Shown: in pieces, positions 1 through 4,781 of the stretch
Layout of the letters: each line of letters opens with the position of its first letter
How positions within the stretch are numbered: the stretch's first letter is position 1
Source: Enterobacterales bacterium
GTDB taxonomy: Bacteria > Pseudomonadota > Gammaproteobacteria > Enterobacterales > Succinivibrionaceae
DNA: 9,440 bases
Reading direction: 5' to 3'
NCBI GenBank assembly: GCA_900768635.1
Contig: CAAGDP010000081.1
Location: 1-9,440 of the forward strand
Notes under the pieces: generated by a model
The model's input: the letters and a program-made list of their open reading frames with translations, nothing else
Database searches by the model: none
What the model was told of the DNA's origin: nothing
Made by a program: the position numbers and the translations under genes

Positions 1-18
1 CTAAGCCCGGAAGTCATC

Positions 19-55
19 GTTCCCTACCAGGCTATTATATTCCCTGATAGGGAAC
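19..55. repeat. Inverted repeats inside CRISPR spacer 1
   Basis: GTTCCCTA at 19-26 pairs perfectly with TAGGGAAC at 48-55. A nested alternative, TTCCCT at 40-45, pairs with AGGGAA at 49-54 around a 3-nt loop. The spacer itself is 19-60. Confidence 0.85.
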
Positions 56-170
56 TCTTAGTTTCAATTAGGCCGGGGCTAAGCCCGGAAGTCATCTAGG
101 GAGTTCTTATTTTATAGGTCCAGATGATATTTTGGTTTCAATTAGGCCGGGGCTAAGCCCGGAAGTCATC

Positions 171-207
171 TGATATGAGTTTACTTAAACTCATATCACA
201 AGTTGTG
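171..207. repeat. Perfect hairpin filling CRISPR spacer 3
   Basis: TGATATGAGTTTA at 171-183 and TAAACTCATATCA at 186-198 form a perfect 13-bp inverted repeat with a 2-nt spacer. A second palindrome, CACAAGTTGTG at 197-207, overlaps its end by two bases. Together the two palindromes cover the entire 37-bp spacer, which is far beyond chance for a random 37-mer. Confidence 0.92.
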
Positions 208-542
208 GTTTCAATTAGGCCGGGGCTAAGCCCGGAAGTCATCACTACCACTCTTTTGACATTCAAGAATTCCCTACCAGGGTTTCAATTAGGCCGGGGC
301 TAAGCCCGGAAGTCATCAGAGTTATTGACCGCCTGTACTATTGGGCAGGGAAAGAGTTTCAATTAGGCCGGGGCTAAGCCCGGAAGTCATCCTCATATCA
401 CAGGTAGTTAGGGATAACATATCCGCGGTTTCAATTAGGCCGGGGCTAAGCCCGGAAGTCATCCTTTTTAAAAGGCGATAAACTTGGCTACAGGATCTGG
501 ATGTTTCAATTAGGCCGGGGCTAAGCCCGGAAGTCATCATGT

Positions 543-566
543 ATATCGGTCCAGAAGGGCCGATAT
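543..566 (+). repeat. Hairpin inside CRISPR spacer 8
   Basis: ATATCGGTCC at 543-552 pairs with GGGCCGATAT at 557-566 around AGAA, giving ten pairs of which one (550-559) is a T-G wobble. The wobble survives only in RNA of + sense. Minus-strand RNA would have an A-C mismatch there. This is the leader-proximal spacer, so presumably the most recently acquired. Confidence 0.88.
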
Positions 567-690
567 GTCATAAAAGTTTCAATTAGGCCGGGGCTAAGCC
601 CGGAAGTCATCAGATATTCAAAATAGTCATTCAAAATCAAATTGTTATTCGTTTGTGTGCGAACAAGAACCGATATTGATACACAAGACC

Positions 691-699
691 TGTGGATAA
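691..699 (-). promoter_or_regulatory. DnaA box sequence
   Basis: TGTGGATAA is the exact complement of the consensus DnaA box TTATCCACA. It lies in an AT-rich non-coding region with a second perfect copy facing the other way at 836-844. Binding is inferred from sequence only. Confidence 0.45.
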
Positions 700-700
700 C

Positions 701-740
701 TAATTCAATATCTAATGATTTCAGTATATCCATTGAATTA
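701..740. repeat. 9-bp perfect inverted repeat
   Basis: TAATTCAAT at 701-709 pairs with ATTGAATTA at 732-740 across 22 bp. It sits just after the first DnaA box, in the part expected to be CRISPR leader. The role is unknown. Confidence 0.55.
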
Positions 741-801
741 TCAATATGTTAGCTAATTCGTGCCGGATAATGATTAATATCACGTTTTTTCTTTATTTGT
801 T

Positions 802-829
802 TAATTTTTGTTCTGCTGAACAAAAATTA
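802..829. terminator. 12-bp perfect hairpin with T tracts, possible bidirectional terminator
   Basis: TAATTTTTGTTC at 802-813 pairs with GAACAAAAATTA at 818-829 around the loop TGCT. T-rich sequence follows on both strands, so it could stop transcription in either direction or isolate the CRISPR leader from the operon. The stem has only two G-C pairs, weak for an intrinsic terminator. It could instead be an operator or cruciform. Confidence 0.45.
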
Positions 830-835
830 TAATTT

Positions 836-844
836 TTATCCACA
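836..844 (+). promoter_or_regulatory. DnaA box sequence
   Basis: TTATCCACA exactly matches the consensus DnaA box. It follows the 802-829 hairpin and an AT-only run (AATTATAATTTTT). Confidence 0.45.
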
Positions 845-945
845 GCTTATGAATTTTAATAAAGTCATTTTGTTGTTTTGATTAACAGTTCATAATTTTG
901 TTCTTGTTGAGTCTACAAAATTCAAATTCAGTCAAATTTTCTACT

Positions 946-954
946 TGTGGAAAA
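946..954 (-). promoter_or_regulatory. Near-match DnaA box
   Basis: TGTGGAAAA is the complement of TTTTCCACA, one base from the DnaA consensus. Alone it would mean nothing. It is listed because two perfect copies stand in the same non-coding stretch. Confidence 0.25.
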
Positions 955-961
955 TTTTATA

Positions 962-980
962 CTAACAATAGCTTTGTTAG
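962..980. repeat. 7-bp perfect inverted repeat
   Basis: CTAACAA at 962-968 pairs with TTGTTAG at 974-980 around a 5-nt loop. No T-run follows, so it is more likely an operator or RNA hairpin than a terminator. Confidence 0.45.
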
Positions 981-1111
981 GAAGGGTCGGATTTGGTTTG
1001 ACCATAGATCTGAAATTGAGAACTAAATCAATTTGTGAGAATGATTAGAGTTTGTTGATGCAATAAATTAATTGTTTTTGTAGTAAGATGAGCTTGTAAG
1101 TTTCATGAGTG

Positions 1112-1132
1112 TCTATCATATCTTCTGATAGA
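1112..1132. repeat. 7-bp perfect inverted repeat upstream of the operon
   Basis: TCTATCA at 1112-1118 pairs with TGATAGA at 1126-1132 around a 7-nt loop, 113 bp before the first start codon. It could be a repressor site or a 5' UTR hairpin of the operon transcript. Confidence 0.45.
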
Positions 1133-1235
1133 TCTTCTCCTCAAGTCAAATCACTACTACATTGCTCCGTTGTCATCTTCCTTTGACCGTTTTCTTGTTT
1201 TGCAAACAGAGTAATTAATTTCTAATTTTTAATGC

Positions 1236-1240
1236 GGAGG
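1236..1240 (+). promoter_or_regulatory. Ribosome binding site of the first operon gene
   Basis: GGAGG stands five bases before ATG 1246 and fixes that start. It lies within the perfect palindrome GAGGCCTC (1237-1244), a minor curiosity that could fold or bind a protein. Confidence 0.85.
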
Positions 1241-1245
1241 CCTCT

Positions 1246-2007
1246 ATGGCTTTTAATTTTAATCAGAGTAGCAACATTTTTGAATCTTCTAGGTCTTTAC
1301 CTGTATTTTTGCTTCTGGATACCAGTGGCAGTATGTGGGGGGATAAAATTAATAATCTCAATGAAGCTGTAAAAGAAATGGTAAATGATTTTAAGCAAGT
1401 AGATAACTCTTCTGTGGATATAAAAATCTGTATGATATCCTTTTCTGATTCCGCGCAGGTAGCAGTGCCCCTGTCGTCTGTGAGAGATGTTTCTGTTCCT
1501 AGTTTTTCTGCCAATGGTGGCACAGATCTAGGTGCAGCTCTTTCTCTGGCAAAAAAAATGATTGAGGATCGGAGTATCGTTACTCCAAGGTCGTACAGAC
1601 CGATAGTCATAGTAGTAACTGATGGATATCCAAATTCCGGGTGGGAAAACAATCTGCAAGTTTTTATGAGTTCCGGTCGATCAGCTAAATGCGATCGTAT
1701 GGCTATGCTTATTGGTGAAAGAGATGACAGGGCAATAGGAGTTATGGCGCAGTTCCTGAGAAACTCCGGAAACCAGCTTTTTTATGCAAAGGATGCTGAC
1801 AGCATTTCGAAATTTTTCAAATTTGTTTCAACTACAACTACAACCAGAACCATGTCGCAAACTCCAGATGTTGCTGTTCCAATGCCTAAGTTTGCTGCAG
1901 AAAATACTATTGTCATCGACTCAGAAGTTTCAACCAAATCTCAAACTTCCCCGGTATCCAGAGTTGCAGAAACCATAGTTATTGATCAAGAGGAAGAAGA
2001 TGAGTAA
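1246..2007 (+). CDS. TerY-like von Willebrand factor A (vWA) domain protein
   Basis: A 253-residue cytoplasmic vWA protein with no signal peptide or membrane segment. The metal-ion-dependent adhesion site looks complete: D25-T-S-G-S29, T93 in GGTD, and D126 in VTDG. It should bind Mg2+ or a similar ion and act as a protein-interaction scaffold. The vWA fold covers about residues 18-195. The tail is different: a Thr-rich run (TTTTTRT), a Ser/Thr/Pro-rich linker, two copies of TIVID (221-225 and 243-247) and an acidic end (QEEEDE). Such a tail next to a kinase gene looks like a phosphorylation target, which is inference. The start is ATG with GGAGG at 5-bp spacing. It is the first gene of the operon and overlaps the next by 8 bp. 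With the PP2C and kinase genes it matches the TerY-P triad. The family call is firm, but the exact biological role is not. Confidence 0.9.
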   Translation: MAFNFNQSSNIFESSRSLPVFLLLDTSGSMWGDKINNLNEAVKEMVNDFKQVDNSSVDIKICMISFSDSAQVAVPLSSVRDVSVPSFSANGGTDLGAALSLAKKMIEDRSIVTPRSYRPIVIVVTDGYPNSGWENNLQVFMSSGRSAKCDRMAMLIGERDDRAIGVMAQFLRNSGNQLFYAKDADSISKFFKFVSTTTTTRTMSQTPDVAVPMPKFAAENTIVIDSEVSTKSQTSPVSRVAETIVIDQEEEDE

Positions 2008-2509
2008 TCATCTGATAGCAGTATTTGATATCAGTGGTAGCACCATGGAGTATGGTAAATCAAGGTTGTTGAGAAATATGGCCAGAACTCTCCGCGACAT
2101 TACTGATGTTAGTTTTGACTATTATTCTTTAAGTAATGAGTTATTGAAGATAGAAGTCACCAGCGACATACCTATGTTTAAGCCGGGAGAAAAGTTAAAT
2201 CTTTCACTTATGGCAGACTTCATAAAAAAAATACCTGTAGCCGAAAGGGCTTCAGTTATTTTCTTCTCTGATTTTGGATTTTCTTTCAAAGAAGCGGATA
2301 TATTGAAAGACGTTATCCGGCAAAATCCGAATATCACGCTGATTACCGTACCTTGTGGCATTGACGCTCAAACTAGTATTGCCAGATATTTAAGTGATTT
2401 GAATTTTTCAGCTGATAATGTCCTTTTGGCTGCAGACTATGCCGTATCAGCTTTGGATGGACTTCTGTTAAAACAATATGGCAAATTTTCTGAAATAGGA
2501 ACTTATTAA
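2000..2509 (+). CDS. Second, shorter vWA-like protein
   Basis: 169 residues with a hydrophobic strand leading into DISGST near the N-terminus, the first MIDAS motif of vWA domains. A later hydrophobic strand ending in FFSD (about residue 90) could supply the distal Asp. I see no clear counterpart of the middle Thr motif (GGT in the upstream protein), so metal binding may be weaker or lost. I chose ATG 2000 rather than an in-frame TTG at 1982, because GAGGAAG lies just before it and the ATGAGTAA overlap with the previous stop suggests translational coupling. Lengths of 180-220 residues are usual for vWA domains, so this one is compact. It may pair with the first vWA protein or act as a phosphorylated adaptor. 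No closer family is recognised. Confidence 0.8.
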   Translation: MSNHLIAVFDISGSTMEYGKSRLLRNMARTLRDITDVSFDYYSLSNELLKIEVTSDIPMFKPGEKLNLSLMADFIKKIPVAERASVIFFSDFGFSFKEADILKDVIRQNPNITLITVPCGIDAQTSIARYLSDLNFSADNVLLAADYAVSALDGLLLKQYGKFSEIGTY

Positions 2510-2513
2510 TACT

Positions 2514-3266
2514 GTGGATAATGTAGTCTGTTTTGGCAAAAGCCAGCGGGGTTTTGGTCATATTGCATCGAATAAACCTAATCAGGATTACTATCTGATT
2601 AAAAAATATCGTAAAGGGATAGTAATGGCGGTATCTGATGGTGTCGGAAGCAGACCCTTATCTAATATTGGATCTAGATCTGCTTGTGAGGCAGTAGATG
2701 CATCATTTAGAAGATTTCTTGATTCTGATAAATTAGGTAATGAAGATTTAAGCAGCATTTTCAGGGAGCGCCTTCTATACCTGATCCATGCTAACTGGCT
2801 CTTTGGATTAAGAAATGAAGATCCCCGGGACTGTTGCGCAACTCTTCTGTTTACAGTTGTTATAGAGAATCGGATTTTTGCCGGAAGATTGGGTGATGGA
2901 TGCATTTATATTCGCACTGATGATACTGATTTTTCCATACGGGAAGAGAAAAAGGACTCCTTTACCAATATAACCAGTAGTCTCAATGCCGGATTTGATT
3001 CAGATAAATGGGAATTTCAGGAAATTCCCTACAACAAACTGCAAATAGTTTCCCTGGCTACTGATGGTATTTCTGAGGATGTAAGAAAAGAATTCTATCC
3101 TGAGTTTGTAAAGAATTTAATTCAGAATTTTTATAGTTCAAATCCCCATAGCCGTCATAGGATGCTGGGTACTTTTTTAGGAAAAAACTGGCCTGTTCCG
3201 AGACATACTGACGATAAGACCATAGTCTGTCTTTGCTCTAAAAGTATTATAACCCCTGATTTATGA
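2514..3266 (+). CDS. PP2C-family serine/threonine protein phosphatase
   Basis: 250 residues, the usual length of a stand-alone bacterial PP2C. The metal-coordinating motifs are all visible in order: D25 in NQDYY, D42-G43 in SDGVGS, the CCATLLF strand, D128 in GDG, D184 in ATDG and D233-D234 in DDKT. It should be an active Mn2+/Mg2+-dependent phosphatase that removes phosphate from Ser or Thr. It is cytoplasmic, with no targeting signal. The start is GTG 2514: a TAG at 2496-2498 closes the frame upstream, and later ATGs would lose the first metal Asp. AGGA at 2497-2500 is rather far (13 bp), so coupling to the vWA stop four bases upstream may help. Between a vWA pair and a kinase it is presumably the off-switch of the same phosphorylation circuit. 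Confidence 0.95.
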   Translation: MDNVVCFGKSQRGFGHIASNKPNQDYYLIKKYRKGIVMAVSDGVGSRPLSNIGSRSACEAVDASFRRFLDSDKLGNEDLSSIFRERLLYLIHANWLFGLRNEDPRDCCATLLFTVVIENRIFAGRLGDGCIYIRTDDTDFSIREEKKDSFTNITSSLNAGFDSDKWEFQEIPYNKLQIVSLATDGISEDVRKEFYPEFVKNLIQNFYSSNPHSRHRMLGTFLGKNWPVPRHTDDKTIVCLCSKSIITPDL

Positions 3267-3280
3267 GATGATTTTTACTT

Positions 3281-4780
3281 ATGCCAATTGAAAATTCTGA
3301 TGCTGCCAAAAATTCTTCAAGTGAGAACTTAGCTGATAAAGATACACATTATTATGAAGATGAGTATGGTTATACTCACATTGTAAACATTTCCAGAGTT
3401 TTAGGCCGTGGCGGACAGGGGGTAGTGTACTACACTCAGGAGAAAGACATTATTCTTAAGCTTGCTTTGAAGGATGGAGACGAAATTGATGATAAATCGG
3501 TTATTCAAAAGTTCCAGAATGATGTTCATGATTTATTGCTTCTCCAGATCCCTGCAGATGTTCAGATAGCTCTTCCTCTGGCAGTTCTAAAAGATAAAGC
3601 CGGTTATATTATGAGACTCCTGAGTACTGCCAAACCCTTTGAAAAATTTGCCTGGTCACCGTCTTCTGCTGATAAAAATCGTTCTCCTGAAGAGTTTGTA
3701 AGGCTAATGATACAGGACTATCTGAATAAGGGATCTTCACGTCAGCGGTGTGCTGCATTAGGTAAGGTTGCTTCTGTTATTTCAAGGCTTCACAGCAGGG
3801 GATTGGTATATTGCGACGTTTCGGATAAAAACCTGTTTTTCATTCCACAGGAACAGGATAACTGTACTGTATGGCTGATAGATCCTGATAATCTGGATTA
3901 TGAAAAAGCAAAAGGAAGAATTGCCTTCACTCCCGGGTTTGGTGCACCTGAACTGATTAATCGCAGGGATTGCTGTCGCTGTGTTTCAGATTGTTTTTCA
4001 TTTGCAGTTCTGGTTTTTAAGACTTTATATTCCGGGCAGCATCCTTTTGAGCAGCAGTCTACTGACAGAGATGACAGTAATGATTTTTTTGAAGATACTG
4101 AATTAACCTCAGGAGAGTATTCCTGGATATATGATCCCAGCAATATTGAGTATTCAGATAATTTGTTTATGCCTCTGAAATCAGTTGTTAATGATGAAAC
4201 ATTTAATTTGCTGGATAAAACTTTTAGCAAAGAAGGAGGTCTTTGCTACCCAGGTTTACGTCCGACTATTTATCATTTTGCTCGGGCTCTAATGCAATCA
4301 GCAGATAAATCACTTAAATGTCCTGATTGTGGTATGACTATACAATCCGAAGCAGGAAAATCCTTCGTCTGTGAGTGTTCCCCAGACATAAAACATTTTC
4401 CTGTTTTGAAGATAGTGGCATATCGGCTGACTGCAAAAGGTCGAAAATCAGTATCTGAATGGGAATACCTAAAGGAATGCAGTTTGTCGGATCAGGAAAA
4501 GTATGACATTCCTTCCCGGGTTTTTGAACCTTTTAATATGAGAAATTTTGATGACACATTTCTTACGGTAACTTTCACTGCCAATTCCTTTGAATTGTCA
4601 GTTAATTCTCATGTTGATAGTCAGATCTGGATTTGTGTTAAGTCTCATGGTGATGATTTTATAAAAAGAACATCCATATTGGCAGATATATCTGAATTAA
4701 AAAAATCAGATAATATTTGGCTTATTGTGAGAACTGCACAAGGTTATAGCAGAATTATTTCCCTGGAAATAGGAGAATAA
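3281..4780 (+). CDS. Serine/threonine kinase-like protein with C-terminal zinc ribbon
   Basis: 499 residues. The kinase domain (about 33-340) shows a glycine loop GRGGQGVVY (42-50), the ATP-binding lysine K60, a catalytic loop YCD179-VSDKN184 in place of HRD...N, a metal-binding DPD (201-203) in place of DFG, and APE (222-224). Catalytic Asp, Asn and metal Asp are kept, so activity is likely despite the variant motifs. A zinc ribbon follows (C347, C350, C364, C366). Residues 370-499 are rich in predicted strands and of unknown fold. An FHA-like or other sandwich is possible but not shown. No transmembrane segment is seen, unlike PknB-type kinases. It lies 14 bp after the phosphatase and 1 bp before the helicase. 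As the on-switch of a TerY-P type triad it probably phosphorylates the vWA proteins or the helicase. The ribbon may bind nucleic acid or a partner. Confidence 0.9.
   Translation: MPIENSDAAKNSSSENLADKDTHYYEDEYGYTHIVNISRVLGRGGQGVVYYTQEKDIILKLALKDGDEIDDKSVIQKFQNDVHDLLLLQIPADVQIALPLAVLKDKAGYIMRLLSTAKPFEKFAWSPSSADKNRSPEEFVRLMIQDYLNKGSSRQRCAALGKVASVISRLHSRGLVYCDVSDKNLFFIPQEQDNCTVWLIDPDNLDYEKAKGRIAFTPGFGAPELINRRDCCRCVSDCFSFAVLVFKTLYSGQHPFEQQSTDRDDSNDFFEDTELTSGEYSWIYDPSNIEYSDNLFMPLKSVVNDETFNLLDKTFSKEGGLCYPGLRPTIYHFARALMQSADKSLKCPDCGMTIQSEAGKSFVCECSPDIKHFPVLKIVAYRLTAKGRKSVSEWEYLKECSLSDQEKYDIPSRVFEPFNMRNFDDTFLTVTFTANSFELSVNSHVDSQIWICVKSHGDDFIKRTSILADISELKKSDNIWLIVRTAQGYSRIISLEIGE
4771..4775 (+). promoter_or_regulatory. 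Ribosome binding site of the helicase gene
   Basis: AGGAG six bases before ATG 4782, inside the last codons of the kinase gene. It supports this start and close coupling of the two genes. Confidence 0.85.
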
Positions 4781-4781
4781 G

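Larger units (their letters stand above)
1..611 (-). CRISPR. CRISPR array, 8 full and 1 partial 36-bp repeats
   Basis: The + strand repeat starts GTTTCAATTA and ends GGAAGTCATC. Full copies lie at 61-96, 135-170, 208-243, 282-317, 356-391, 428-463, 503-538 and 576-611. The copy at 1-18 is the last half of a repeat cut by the window edge, so the array continues to the left. All copies are identical as far as I can read them. The eight spacers are 42, 38, 37, 38, 38, 36, 39 and 37 bp. Each repeat has an internal stem, CCGGG pairing with CCCGG around a short loop. On the minus strand the repeat ends in ATTGAAAC, the 8-nt 5' tag found on crRNAs of many type I and III systems. This implies leftward transcription and a leader to the right of 611. 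Subtype cannot be assigned because no cas gene is present. Confidence 0.98.
612..1245. other. Gene-free AT-rich region: probable CRISPR leader plus operon control region
   Basis: I see no convincing gene in these 634 bp. By the ATTGAAAC rule the CRISPR leader should begin at 612 and be transcribed leftward. The first bases contain a direct repeat, ATTCAAAAT at 616-624 and 629-637, directly beside the leader-proximal repeat. The region also holds two perfect DnaA-box 9-mers (691-699, 836-844), one near match (946-954) and four perfect inverted repeats, listed separately. The promoter of the rightward operon must lie here or be borrowed from further upstream. TTGACC at 1183-1188 resembles a -35 box, but no -10 stands at normal spacing, so I do not call it. 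Confidence 0.6.

Noticed and set aside
322..733. Two minus-strand reading frames across the CRISPR array with repeated TSGLSPGLIET
   Set aside because: The repeated peptide is the CRISPR repeat read in one frame. No ribosome binding site or coding signal supports translation.
1171..1177. GTCATC before the operon as a stray CRISPR repeat remnant
   Set aside because: Only six bases match the repeat end and nothing else of the repeat is near. Chance.
1183..1217. TTGACC followed by TAATTA as an operon promoter
   Set aside because: The spacing between the boxes is about 23 bp, too long for a standard sigma-70 promoter. Too weak to annotate in DNA this AT-rich.
1263..1652. 129-codon minus-strand reading frame opposite the first vWA gene
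   Set aside because: It mirrors the MIDAS-containing coding region on the other strand and has no independent support.
1982..1999. Upstream TTG start for the second vWA gene
   Set aside because: ATG 2000 has a purine-rich site just before it and gives the usual start-stop overlap. The extra residues MIKRKK add nothing vWA-like.
3898..4230. 110-codon minus-strand reading frame opposite the kinase gene
   Set aside because: It is antisense to conserved kinase motifs, with no homology I recognise and no start signals. A shadow frame.
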